Notes under the pieces: model-generated
The model's database searches: none
The model's input: the letters and a program-made list of their open reading frames with translations, nothing else
What the model was told of the DNA's origin: nothing
Position numbers and translations under genes: made by a program
Source of the DNA: Phycisphaerales bacterium
GTDB lineage: Bacteria > Planctomycetota > Phycisphaerae > Phycisphaerales > UBA1924
Direction: 5' to 3'
Assembly: GCA_947476675.1 (NCBI GenBank)
Contig: CANJRL010000015.1
Span: 1 to 35,648, forward strand
DNA: 35,648 nt
In this document: positions 1 to 6,853 of the stretch, piece by piece
How the letters are laid out: every line of letters begins with the position of its first letter
Numbering within the stretch: the stretch's first letter is position 1

Positions 1-15
1 CATCGCCGGCGTCGA

Positions 16-180
16 TCACGCCGTTGTCCCGTTCGGCGCCGACGCCGCGTTGATGAACACGTCGCCGTTGGCCTGGATGGTCTCGTACCCGGAGGGCGAG
101 ACCTGGATGATGCGGGCGAGGGCGCCCGAGGACAGAACGAGCGCAGCAACAGCGCTCACGAACGTCGCGATGCGACTCAT
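16..180 (-). CDS. Small secreted protein reading frame, possibly frameshifted or cut at window edge
   Basis: A 54-residue frame starts at ATG 180 behind a good Shine-Dalgarno (GAGGTG, about 5 bases upstream). The first 22 residues (MSRIATFVSAVAALVLSSGALA) form a clear Sec signal peptide. The frame stops at TGA 16-18, but a one-base shift near position 37 would continue it to the window edge as ...SAERDNGVIDAGD, which resembles the acidic calcium-binding loop of dockerin/EF-hand-type repeats (DxNxDGxIDxxD). So the gene may really be a longer secreted protein running off the left edge, with either a natural frameshift or a sequencing error here. It lies 93 bases downstream of the SUMF1-type gene on the same strand. 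The function is not recognised. Confidence 0.5.
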   Translation of the reverse strand: MSRIATFVSAVAALVLSSGALARIIQVSPSGYETIQANGDVFINAASAPNGTTA

Positions 181-273
181 GGATACACCTCACTTGTGTG
201 AGAGGACAGGAATGGTCAGTGATTCACCGGAACAAATGGGACCGGAAAGTCGCGATGTAGAGCGCTCACACGC

Positions 274-1476
274 TCATCGTGAGCGGCGCCTCCTTCCCGT
301 CATCAGGCAAAGCAAGGAGGACGCCACCGGCAAGGTGGCGGGAGCAGGCACCAAGGACGCGATGCGAAAGCCGGTCAGGCTGCTGTTGGCTCCGCCCGGC
401 GCACGGAAATCATCGATGCGGTCGCTGAACACGCCACCGCCCGCCCCGCTTCCTCGGATGATGCGCGAGTTGTCGGACACCAGTCCGTACTGATTCTGCC
501 ACGAAAACATGACCGTCTCGGTCCACTCGGAATATCCGCCGGAGGCATCGAGCAGGCCCCAGGGGCTCTGCACGTCGGGGTACGAGCCGACGGGCAGGGG
601 CAGGCCGTTTGCAGCGGTTCCGCCGGTGGTTCCCTGCCCGGGGGGGCCGATCAGGGGCGCGGCATCGCTGGTTGTGGGGTATTTCCAGTACCCTTCCTGC
701 CCGGGCCCATACCTGTTGGGGTCGTAGTGTGCCGCCTTGGTCCATTCGTCGAGCGTGGGGATCCAGTAGCGCGCGCCCTCGGAGTGGCGGAGTTGGTCGT
801 TGAACGAGAGGTCGGGGTTGCGGGTGAAGGTGCGGATGTCGTAGGCGCCGCTCCGCACCGACCACTCGGCGCCCGGGCCGGTTGGACGGCCGTTGTGGAG
901 CCAGTTGCAATACATGGCGGCGGCTCGCCACTCCATATTGGTCGGCTGGGTCACGCTCGCCTCGCGAACGAGGAAGAACGTGGGATTGGTTGTCCAGTTG
1001 AGGACGCCGATGCCGCTGCCGGTGAAAGCGCCGCTGAGAATGTTCCCTCTCACCTCGTTCTGGTACACCGGCCAGGCGACGCGCACGAAGTCGAGCCATT
1101 GGCCGATCGTGGTCTCGGTTCTGGAGATCCGATAGGTGTAGTTCACCGCGCCGATTTGCTCGGTGACAGGCGAGAAGTTCAGGTTGTAGAAGCGTTCGCT
1201 CGGCAGCGCGGGGCGATTGCCCGGCGCACCGACAGTCACAAAGTCATGTCCGTACGACGGCGGGACGTTGCCCTGGGCGATGGCCGATGAAGCGATAAGC
1301 AGTCCGGCGAGGGAAGCGAGCGTCCCCTCACCCCGCCGCTTCGCGGCGACCCTCTCCCACCGGGGGAGAGGGTGCGAAGACCCCTCACCCTGTCCTCTCC
1401 CGCCCCTGGAGGGAGAGGGATTGAATGCAAAGGCATCGATCGCGCTCGCCTTGACGCCCCGTGTTGCTGCTCGCAT
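274..1476 (-). CDS. SUMF1-fold (formylglycine-generating-enzyme-like) secreted protein with PEP-CTERM-like tail
   Basis: 400 residues. From about residue 100 the protein has the SUMF1/EgtB/PvdO layout: YTYRISRTETTIGQWLDFV, AAAMYCNWLHNG, YWIPTLDEWTKAAHYDP, PWGLLDASGGYSEWTE, IIRGSG and a closing FRAPGG...TGFRIAS. Known family members are sulfatase activators or C-type-lectin-like surface proteins. I see no clear pair of active-site cysteines in the C-terminal core, so a catalytic FGE role is unlikely. The C-terminus (VPAPATLPVASSLLCLMTGRRRRSR in pieces: P-A-P motif, short hydrophobic segment, Arg cluster) looks like a PEP-CTERM sorting signal. The start at 1476 is chosen because GGGAGG lies 8 bases upstream; the open frame extends further to 1581. 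Residues 20-51 are encoded by palindromic repeats inserted ahead of the hydrophobic part of the signal peptide (residues 53-67). Confidence 0.8.
   Translation of the reverse strand: MRAATRGVKASAIDAFAFNPSPSRGGRGQGEGSSHPLPRWERVAAKRRGEGTLASLAGLLIASSAIAQGNVPPSYGHDFVTVGAPGNRPALPSERFYNLNFSPVTEQIGAVNYTYRISRTETTIGQWLDFVRVAWPVYQNEVRGNILSGAFTGSGIGVLNWTTNPTFFLVREASVTQPTNMEWRAAAMYCNWLHNGRPTGPGAEWSVRSGAYDIRTFTRNPDLSFNDQLRHSEGARYWIPTLDEWTKAAHYDPNRYGPGQEGYWKYPTTSDAAPLIGPPGQGTTGGTAANGLPLPVGSYPDVQSPWGLLDASGGYSEWTETVMFSWQNQYGLVSDNSRIIRGSGAGGGVFSDRIDDFRAPGGANSSLTGFRIASLVPAPATLPVASSLLCLMTGRRRRSR
1324..1374. repeat. 51-bp palindromic GC-rich repeat, copy A (inside a gene)
   Basis: It begins CCCCTCACCCCGCCGC and ends GGGGAGAGGGTG. 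It contains two nested hairpins, GCCGC/GCGGC and CCCTCTCCC/GGGAGAGGG. It differs from the copy at 1637-1687 at only about three positions. This copy is translated in frame within the SUMF1-type protein. Confidence 0.85.
1381..1419. repeat. Related palindromic repeat next to copy A
   Basis: It starts CCCCTCACCCTGTC and holds the inverted repeat CTCTCCC (1395-1401) / GGGAGAG (1411-1417). It shares the CCCTCACCC...CTCTCCC...GGGAGAGGG pattern with copy A but has a different centre, so the gene carries two degenerate units in tandem. Confidence 0.6.
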
Positions 1477-1550
1477 TGCTTGTGCCTCCCAGAAGAACTC
1501 GCGGCTGAACAGTCGCCCGAAACCCTTGTTCGCCCTTCCTACGCCCATGC

Positions 1551-1581
1551 AGTATGCCACAGGGAGAAGGGGGGTATGCAA
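1551..1581 (-). promoter_or_regulatory. Candidate promoter of the SUMF1-type gene
   Basis: On the minus strand TTGCAT (1581-1576) and CATACT (1556-1551) are separated by 19 bases. Transcription would begin near 1543, giving a leader of about 68 bases with the Shine-Dalgarno of the gene starting at 1476. The spacer is longer than ideal. Confidence 0.35.
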
Positions 1582-1636
1582 GGGAAATCCGGGAAGAATT
1601 CGGTCCGAGAATCGCCGGAGTTATTCGTGGGGACGG

Positions 1637-1687
1637 CCCCTCACCCCGCCGCTGCGCGGCGACCCTCTCCCACGAGGGGAGAGGGTG
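1637..1687. repeat. 51-bp palindromic GC-rich repeat, copy B (intergenic)
   Basis: Near-identical partner of the copy at 1324-1374, with the same GCCGC/GCGGC and CCCTCTCCC/GGGAGAGGG hairpins. It lies between the tlyA-like gene end (1700) and the upstream region of the SUMF1-type gene. The type resembles REP-like elements scattered in many bacterial genomes; it could also act as a transcript-end hairpin for tlyA. Confidence 0.85.
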
Positions 1688-1699
1688 GAAGGGGCACCC

Positions 1700-2356
1700 T
1701 CACCGTGCCGATGGGCCGGGATCCTCTGACTTGACGTCGGGTGTCGAGGGCGGGGAGGCGCGGGTGAGGAGGGCGAGCCATTCGGCGTTGCCCCTGGATT
1801 TGCCGCGGGTTTCGCCGCCGAGGATGGGGGAGCGGGTGAGGCCGAGGCAGGTTGCGCCGAGGGCGGGCATGGCGTCGGCGGTTGCTTGCGCGAGGCGCTC
1901 GGCGGCGGCGTCGTCGAGGACGCCCTCGCGCATCGAGGCGGTCTTGATCGCTGCGTCGGCTTCGTACTGCGGCTTGATGAGGGTGATGATGCGCGAGGCG
2001 GGGTCGCTGCGCAGCCATCGCAGGGCGGCGGGGACCGCGAGTCGCTGGGGCGTCCAGCCGAGGTCGATGACGATGAGGGCGGGCTTGTCGGCGTCCGGCG
2101 GCGGGTCGGCGTGGATGGCGTTGGTGCGCTCGCGGACGATGACGCGGGGATCGGTGCGGAGGCGGTAGTCGAGGATGCCGTAGCCGGTGTCGACGGCGGT
2201 GACGCGGGCCGCGCCGGCCTTGAGGAGGCAATCGGTGAAGCCCCCGGTGCTGGCGCCGAGGTCGGCGCAGGCGAGGCCGGAGGGGTCGATGCGGAAGGCG
2301 TCGAGGGCGTGGCGGAGCTTGATGCCGCCGCGGCTGACGAAGGGTGGGGCGTTCAC
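1700..2356 (-). CDS. tlyA: TlyA-family rRNA 2'-O-methyltransferase, lacking the S4 domain
   Basis: 218 residues. It begins FVSRGGIKLRHAL, the TlyA signature that normally follows an S4 RNA-binding domain, then shows the SAM-binding motif ADLGASTGGFTDCLL, an AVDTGYGILDYRLR segment, and ITLIKPQYEA. TlyA enzymes methylate ribose in 16S and 23S rRNA; some are annotated as haemolysin A. Typical TlyA is about 250-270 residues with an N-terminal S4 domain. Here the protein starts directly at the methyltransferase part, so RNA recognition must differ or be supplied otherwise. The GTG start at 2356 overlaps the lpxI stop by four bases (GTGA), so translation is probably coupled. Confidence 0.85.
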   Translation of the reverse strand: MNAPPFVSRGGIKLRHALDAFRIDPSGLACADLGASTGGFTDCLLKAGAARVTAVDTGYGILDYRLRTDPRVIVRERTNAIHADPPPDADKPALIVIDLGWTPQRLAVPAALRWLRSDPASRIITLIKPQYEADAAIKTASMREGVLDDAAAERLAQATADAMPALGATCLGLTRSPILGGETRGKSRGNAEWLALLTRASPPSTPDVKSEDPGPSAR

Positions 2357-3222
2357 GGCGCGGCCGGGGCAGGGCGGGGGAATCCGACGATGGGGATGCC
2401 GAGATCATCGGCGAGCCGGAGCACGGCGGGCTTGTCGAGGAGGATGACGTCTCCGGCGCGGAGGGCGATGCAGGCGCATCCGGCGGCGTGGGCCTTGCGG
2501 ACGGTGGCCTCGCCGATGGTGGGGACGTCGGCGCGGCGGTCGTGGTCGGGGCGGCAGGCCTTGAGGAGGGTCCATCCGCCGCGAGGGCAGAGGGCGCCGG
2601 CGCGCTCGATCATGCGGTCGGTGCCTTCGACGGCCTCGACGGCGACGACGTCCTTGTCGCGCACGGCGATAGCCTGGCCGATGTTGAGGGCGAGGATGGA
2701 ATCGAGGATGGGGACGGCGAAGGCGAGGTCGGAGAGTTGCGCGGCGGAGGGTGCGCGGCGGGTCATCGCGCCGGGCGAGGCGAGGTGGTCGGGGATGAAG
2801 GTGGTGGAGTCGATGAGCGGGACGCCCTGGGAGGCGAGGGTGTCGGCGACGGCCGCGAGGATGGCGGGGGAGCGGCGGTCGTGCCGCAGGCGACGGTACC
2901 AGACCAGCGCGGTGGTGAGGTCCGGCGCTTCGCGGATCATGCGGAGCAGGCGGCTGCCGGCGTGCATCGTTCGGGCCTTGTTGACGCGGCCGACCATAAC
3001 GGCCTGGCGTGCGCCCATGCGCCGCAGTCGGGCGGCCCAGCAGCCGAGGCGCAGGAGGGGCGCGGTCTCGAAGCGGGAGCAGAAGGGCTCGACGGCGGGG
3101 TCGTGGATGCCGGCGATGGAGAGGCCGACGATGGTCCGTCCGGCGGCGCGCATGCCCTGGGCGACGAGCAGGGGGAGGCTGCCTTCGCCGGCGATGAGGC
3201 CGATGGGCGGGTCGTCGGACAT
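2353..3222 (-). CDS. lpxI: UDP-2,3-diacylglucosamine diphosphatase LpxI
   Basis: 289 residues, the normal length for LpxI. LpxI hydrolyses UDP-2,3-diacylglucosamine to lipid X and UMP in lipid A synthesis, as an alternative to LpxH. Family marks: the N-terminal IGLIAGEGSLPLLVAQGMR, a central KARTMHAGSRLLRM, and the C-terminal half with IGQAIAVRDKDVVAVEAVEGTDRMIERAG followed by a LLKACRPDHDRRADVPTIG stretch (quoted in parts), typical of the DUF1009 catalytic domain. Its presence implies an outer membrane containing lipid A. The start at 3222 is preceded by TAGCAT seven bases upstream and no Shine-Dalgarno, suggesting a leaderless transcript. First gene of a two-gene unit with tlyA. Confidence 0.92.
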   Translation of the reverse strand: MSDDPPIGLIAGEGSLPLLVAQGMRAAGRTIVGLSIAGIHDPAVEPFCSRFETAPLLRLGCWAARLRRMGARQAVMVGRVNKARTMHAGSRLLRMIREAPDLTTALVWYRRLRHDRRSPAILAAVADTLASQGVPLIDSTTFIPDHLASPGAMTRRAPSAAQLSDLAFAVPILDSILALNIGQAIAVRDKDVVAVEAVEGTDRMIERAGALCPRGGWTLLKACRPDHDRRADVPTIGEATVRKAHAAGCACIALRAGDVILLDKPAVLRLADDLGIPIVGFPRPAPAAP

Positions 3223-3229
3223 GGCGGAA

Positions 3230-3235
3230 ATGCTA
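3230..3235 (-). promoter_or_regulatory. Candidate -10 box of lpxI (leaderless)
   Basis: TAGCAT on the minus strand, seven bases before the lpxI ATG, which places the expected transcription start at or next to the start codon. It is five bases away from the divergent TAGGAT box of the YkgJ-type gene. Confidence 0.5.
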
Positions 3236-3240
3236 CGGGG

Positions 3241-3246
3241 TAGGAT
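3241..3246 (+). promoter_or_regulatory. Candidate -10 box of the first YkgJ-type gene (leaderless)
   Basis: TAGGAT six bases before the ATG at 3253, with no Shine-Dalgarno in between. Same arrangement as at 23271, where TAGGAT also sits six bases before a start. Confidence 0.5.
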
Positions 3247-3252
3247 GGGCCG

Positions 3253-3717
3253 ATGGCGCGGGCGGAGTGGTACGCGGAAGGGCTTCGCTTCGAGTGCACG
3301 CTGTGCGGCAACTGCTGCTCTGGGCCCCCGGGGTACGTGCTGGTGACGGACGAGGAGGCGGCGGCGATCGCGGCGCGGCTGGGGCTGAGCGTGGCGGCGT
3401 TCCTGCGTGAGTACACGAGGCAGACGCCGCAGGGCCGGAGCCTGAACGAGCGGCAGACCGAGGCGGGGATGGACTGCGTGTTCCTGGATCGATCGACGGT
3501 GGCGGGGAAGGCGGTGTGCTCGCTGTATGAGGAAAGGCCGCTGCAGTGTCGGACGTTCCCGTGGTGGCCGGAGAACTTGCGGGACCGGAGGGGCTGGGAG
3601 CGGCTGGGGCGGATGTGCGAGGGGGTGAACCGCGGGCCGACGGTGCCGATCGTGGAGATCCGCGTGCAGCGCGACGCGCAGAGGGCGGCGACCGGGGACG
3701 GTGGGCCGAGCCGGTGA
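3253..3717 (+). CDS. YkgJ-family cysteine-cluster protein
   Basis: 154 residues. Cysteines at residues 15, 18, 21 and 22 (FECTLCGNCC) and a later CVFLD...VCSLYEERPLQCRTFPWWPE block match the YkgJ/UPF0153 family, whose clustered cysteines are thought to bind zinc or an iron-sulfur cluster. The biochemical role of the family is not settled; some members are linked to metal-dependent maturation. The stop overlaps the GTG start of the next gene (GTGA at 3714-3717), so the two are likely translated together. Confidence 0.85.
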   Translation: MARAEWYAEGLRFECTLCGNCCSGPPGYVLVTDEEAAAIAARLGLSVAAFLREYTRQTPQGRSLNERQTEAGMDCVFLDRSTVAGKAVCSLYEERPLQCRTFPWWPENLRDRRGWERLGRMCEGVNRGPTVPIVEIRVQRDAQRAATGDGGPSR

Positions 3718-4229
3718 GCGGGGATGTCGCGGCGATGGCGGGGTCGTGGGTTGCGGCGGCGCGGGAGCAGCAAGTGGCGGCGGCGCTGGAGGCGGTGTAC
3801 GCGGGCGTTGCGCGGGAGGTGGAGGCGCGGGGGCCGGTGTGCTGGGCGTCGGGCCGATGCTGCAACTTCAAGAGGGCCGGGCACAGGCTGTACGTGACGG
3901 GGCTGGAGGCCGCGTACGCGGTGTTGCGGGCGGTGCGCTCGGTGGAGCGCGAGCCGGGGCGCTGGCCGCTGACGGTGCTGGATGTCGAGCGGGCGCGGGC
4001 CGGCGGGGGTTGCCCGTACCAGGAGGGCAACCTGTGCGGCGCCCACGCGTCGAGGCCCCTGGGGTGCCGGGTGTATTTCTGCGATCGCTCGGCGCAGGCG
4101 TGGCAACACGCGCTCTCGGAGCGGGCGATGGGCGAGGTGCGGGCGCTGCACGAGGCGCACGCGATCGTGTACCGGTACGGCGAGTGGCGCGGGATGCTGG
4201 AGGCGGTGGCGCCCCTGGTCAGTGCTTGA
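3714..4229 (+). CDS. Second YkgJ-like cysteine-rich protein
   Basis: 171 residues from the coupled GTG at 3714. Cysteines 43, 49 and 50 (PVCWASGRCC) followed by CPYQEGNLCGAHASRPLGCR and VYFCD reproduce the YkgJ cysteine order with different spacing. It shares little else with the gene before it, so the pair looks like two diverged members and not a recent duplication. The last 11 bases overlap the 3' end of accC on the opposite strand. An upstream ATG at 3546 in the same frame lies deep inside the previous gene and is unlikely to be the start. Confidence 0.8.
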   Translation: MSGDVAAMAGSWVAAAREQQVAAALEAVYAGVAREVEARGPVCWASGRCCNFKRAGHRLYVTGLEAAYAVLRAVRSVEREPGRWPLTVLDVERARAGGGCPYQEGNLCGAHASRPLGCRVYFCDRSAQAWQHALSERAMGEVRALHEAHAIVYRYGEWRGMLEAVAPLVSA

Positions 4230-5562
4230 GGAGGCGCTCGAGGAAGTGGATGTCCTGCCCGCCCCTCCTGAAGGTGGCGTTGCGCATGAGTTGCAGCTGA
4301 AGGGGTATGGAGGTCTTGATGGGCTCGACGACCATCTCGGCGAGGGCGCGCTCCATGCGTCGGATGCAGGCCTCGCGGTCCTCGGCGTGGACGATGAGCT
4401 TGCCGATCATGGAGTCGTAGTTGGGGGGGACGCGGTAGCCGGCGCGGACGTGGGAATCCCAGCGGACGCCGAGGCCCCCGGCGGCGGAGAAGCGCTCGAT
4501 GAGGCCGGGCGATGGCGCGAAGTTCTTCGCGGGGTCCTCGGCGTTGATGCGGCACTCCATGGCGTGGCCGGTGACCTTGAGGTCGCGCTGGCGGAAGGGG
4601 ATGGGCTCGCCGGCGGCGACGAGGATCTGGGTCTTGACGAGGTCGACCCCGGTGATCATCTCGGTGACGGGGTGCTCGACCTGGAGGCGGGTGTTGACCT
4701 CCAGCATGTAGAAGTTCTGCTTGTCGTCGAGGAGGAACTCGACGGTGGCGGCCCCGGCGTAGCCGGCCTCCTTGATGAGGCGTGCGGCGGACTTGGCGAC
4801 GTCGTCGCGCTTGCGCGGATCGAGGTGGGGCGCCGGGCCTTCCTCGATGATCTTCTGGTGGCGGCGCTGGGTGGAGCAGTCGCGCTCGAAGAGGTGGAGG
4901 GCGTTGCCGTGCTTGTCGCCGAAGACCTGGATCTCGATGTGCCGGGCGGACTCGAGGAACTTCTCGATGTAGACCGAGCCGTCGCCGAAGGCGGACTGGG
5001 CCTCCTGGGCGGCCTGCTTGAGGCCGGACTTGAGGGCGGCCTCGTTGTGGGCGATGCGCATGCCGCGGCCCCCGCCCCCGGCGGCGGCCTTGATGATGAC
5101 GGGGTACCCGATCTTGGCGGCGATGCGGACGGCGTCGGGCTCGTTGTCGATGGCGCCTTCGGAGCCGGGGAAGATGGGGACCTTGGCGTCCTTGGCGGCC
5201 TGCTTGCAGGAGACCTTGTTGCCCAGGCGGGCCATGGCCTCGGGGGAGGGGCCGATGAACTCGACCTTGCAGTCGCGGCAGACCTCGGCGAAGTGGGCGT
5301 TCTCGGAGAGGAAGCCGTAGCCTGGGTGGATGGCGTCGACGTTGTAGACCTCGGCGGCGGAGATGATGCGCGGGATGTTGAGGTAGGAGTCGGAGGCCTT
5401 GGCCTCGCCGATGCAGACGGTCTTGTCGGCGAGGCGGAGCCAGGGGCCGTCGGCGTCGGCCTTGGAGTAGACGCAGACGGTCTCGATGCCGAGTTCGCGG
5501 CAGGCGCGGATGACGCGGAGTGCGATCTCTCCGCGGTTGGCGATGAGGATGCGTGAGAACAT
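4219..5562 (-). CDS. accC: Acetyl-CoA carboxylase, biotin carboxylase subunit AccC
   Basis: 447 residues, the standard AccC length. It carries out the ATP- and bicarbonate-dependent carboxylation of biotin on BCCP, the first half of malonyl-CoA synthesis. Visible marks: N-terminal SRILIANRGEIALRVIRACR, the glycine-rich ATP loop AAAGGGGRGMRIAH, the EFLESARHIEIQVFGD strand, and the catalytic block YMLEVNTRLQVEHPVTEMIT. It follows accB with 12 bases between them. The carboxyltransferase genes accA and accD are not in this window. Confidence 0.97.
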   Translation of the reverse strand: MFSRILIANRGEIALRVIRACRELGIETVCVYSKADADGPWLRLADKTVCIGEAKASDSYLNIPRIISAAEVYNVDAIHPGYGFLSENAHFAEVCRDCKVEFIGPSPEAMARLGNKVSCKQAAKDAKVPIFPGSEGAIDNEPDAVRIAAKIGYPVIIKAAAGGGGRGMRIAHNEAALKSGLKQAAQEAQSAFGDGSVYIEKFLESARHIEIQVFGDKHGNALHLFERDCSTQRRHQKIIEEGPAPHLDPRKRDDVAKSAARLIKEAGYAGAATVEFLLDDKQNFYMLEVNTRLQVEHPVTEMITGVDLVKTQILVAAGEPIPFRQRDLKVTGHAMECRINAEDPAKNFAPSPGLIERFSAAGGLGVRWDSHVRAGYRVPPNYDSMIGKLIVHAEDREACIRRMERALAEMVVEPIKTSIPLQLQLMRNATFRRGGQDIHFLERLLKH

Positions 5563-5574
5563 GCGCGCTGGGGG

Positions 5575-6042
5575 TCAGGCCGGCCGGACGAGGAAGAGCT
5601 TCTGCCCGAACTCGACGGGCTGGCCGCTGCTGACGAGCACCCTCTCGATGACGCCGGCGCGCTCGGCCTTGATCTCGTTGAAGACCTTCATGGCTTCGAT
5701 GAGGCAGACCACGTCGTCGGGGCCGACGGCCTTGCCGACGGAGACGAAGGGGGGGCTGTCCGGATCGGCGGCGGAATAGAAGGTGCCGACCATCGGGGAC
5801 TCGATGGCCGGGAGGTCGACGGCGGGGGGCGCGGGGGTCGCGGGGGCCGGCGCCAACGCCCCTTGCGTGGCGGCCGGGGCGGGGGCCGGCGCGTGGTGCG
5901 GGGCGGCGACGACGACCTGGGGTGCGAGTTGTCCGCCGCGCTTGATCGTGACGGTCTCTTCGGCGTCGCGGATGTCGATCTCCGCGAGTTCGTTGTCGAC
6001 CATCAGACGCACGATTTCCTTGAGCGTCTCGATGCTGATCAT
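5575..6042 (-). CDS. accB: Acetyl-CoA carboxylase biotin carboxyl carrier protein AccB
   Basis: 155 residues. An N-terminal helical region (MISIETLKEIVRLMVDNEL) is joined by an Ala/Pro-rich linker (residues about 45-75) to the biotinyl domain. The biotin-accepting lysine is K119 in EAMKVFNEIKAE. AccB shuttles carboxybiotin between AccC and the carboxyltransferase. The start at 6042 fits the family N-terminus; the open frame continues upstream without homology. There is no Shine-Dalgarno, and TATACT lies 10 bases before the start, so the mRNA leader would be only a few bases. Confidence 0.96.
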   Translation of the reverse strand: MISIETLKEIVRLMVDNELAEIDIRDAEETVTIKRGGQLAPQVVVAAPHHAPAPAPAATQGALAPAPATPAPPAVDLPAIESPMVGTFYSAADPDSPPFVSVGKAVGPDDVVCLIEAMKVFNEIKAERAGVIERVLVSSGQPVEFGQKLFLVRPA

Positions 6043-6052
6043 GAGGGGGCGG

Positions 6053-6058
6053 AGTATA
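6053..6058 (-). promoter_or_regulatory. Candidate -10 box for accBC
   Basis: TATACT (minus strand) 10 bases before the accB start, within the 43-base gap after the preceding gene. It suggests accBC has its own promoter in addition to any read-through from the long upstream gene train. Confidence 0.45.
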
Positions 6059-6085
6059 CCGGCGTTCGGGGGGAGGGCGCGGGCG

Positions 6086-6853
6086 TCACGACAGCCCGGC
6101 CGGCGCGCCCTGATGCCGGAGAGCGATCGGCGGCGCCAGGACCTCGGACAGAACGAATGCGCGGCGGATGTCGGCGGGCAGAAGACCTCGCGACGCCGAG
6201 GCCTGGAGCGCCGCCTCTTCGGACGCGGCCGCGTCGGTCGCGTGGACAAGGGAATGATCGAGCCGGGGCTTGGCGGCGCTCGGCGCGGGGCTCGCCGGGG
6301 AGTCGGCGGGCTGCGGCGTGCGGGCGAGGCCGCTGGCGCGGTTCTCGGGGAGCGAGCGCTCGACGCGCCCGGGATTCTGGCCCGCCCGTGGAGGTGCCGG
6401 TCTGGCCGGTGGCTTCCGCGCGGTCGCGGTGATTTTCGGCGACGTTCGCAGGGGAGCGGGCAGTGAAGGTTGAGGCTCGACACGCGGCCTGTCGGCGACG
6501 GGGACGCCGGCGCTGATCCGACCGGATTGCTGGGCCTGGGCCTTGCGGCGCTGGGCTTCCAGCGCCTGGCGGCGGAGTTCCCGGAGTTGCTGCTCTCGGG
6601 TGGACGCGGCGGCGATGGGCGTCGGGCGGTTCGCCGGAGACCCGGCCGGCGTGAGCGTGCGCGGCGGCGAAGGCAGGGCGTCGGAGACGCGTCCGGTGCG
6701 GAGGAGTTCCTCCTGGCGGCGGGCGGCCTCGCGCTTCCGTTGATTGATCTGCCGCTGCTCCATGGATTTTCGGTACATCCACTGGAGGAACGACATCGTA
6801 AGGAATGCGAAGACGACCCAGAGATGGGGCGGGATGCTGGAGATGGTGTTCAC
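6086..6853 (-). CDS. Single-span membrane protein with Ala/Pro/Arg-rich linker and planctomycete-type C-terminal motif
   Basis: 255 residues. Residues about 9-26 (PHLWVVFAFLTMSFLQWMY) form one membrane segment at the N-terminus, followed by a charged helix (EQRQINQRKREAARRQEELL) and a long low-complexity region rich in Ala, Pro and Arg. The C-terminus, DIRRAFVLSEVLAPPIALR, resembles an xxAxxLxEILGPPxALR-like tail I recall at the end of many short planctomycete proteins of unknown role; this is from memory. The ATG at 6853 overlaps the stop of the ABC ATPase gene by four bases (ATGA). No function is assigned. Confidence 0.75.
   Translation of the reverse strand: MNTISSIPPHLWVVFAFLTMSFLQWMYRKSMEQRQINQRKREAARRQEELLRTGRVSDALPSPPRTLTPAGSPANRPTPIAAASTREQQLRELRRQALEAQRRKAQAQQSGRISAGVPVADRPRVEPQPSLPAPLRTSPKITATARKPPARPAPPRAGQNPGRVERSLPENRASGLARTPQPADSPASPAPSAAKPRLDHSLVHATDAAASEEAALQASASRGLLPADIRRAFVLSEVLAPPIALRHQGAPAGLS

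Noticed and set aside
274-1476. The SUMF1-fold protein as an active formylglycine-generating enzyme
   Set aside because: The active-site cysteine pair of the aerobic enzyme is not evident, and no sulfatase gene is nearby; a structural or lectin-like role is more likely.
3982-5556. 524-codon open frame opposite accC, rich in Gly, Asp, Leu and Val
   Set aside because: It is the complementary strand of a strongly conserved biotin carboxylase, and the composition is the mirror of accC codons.
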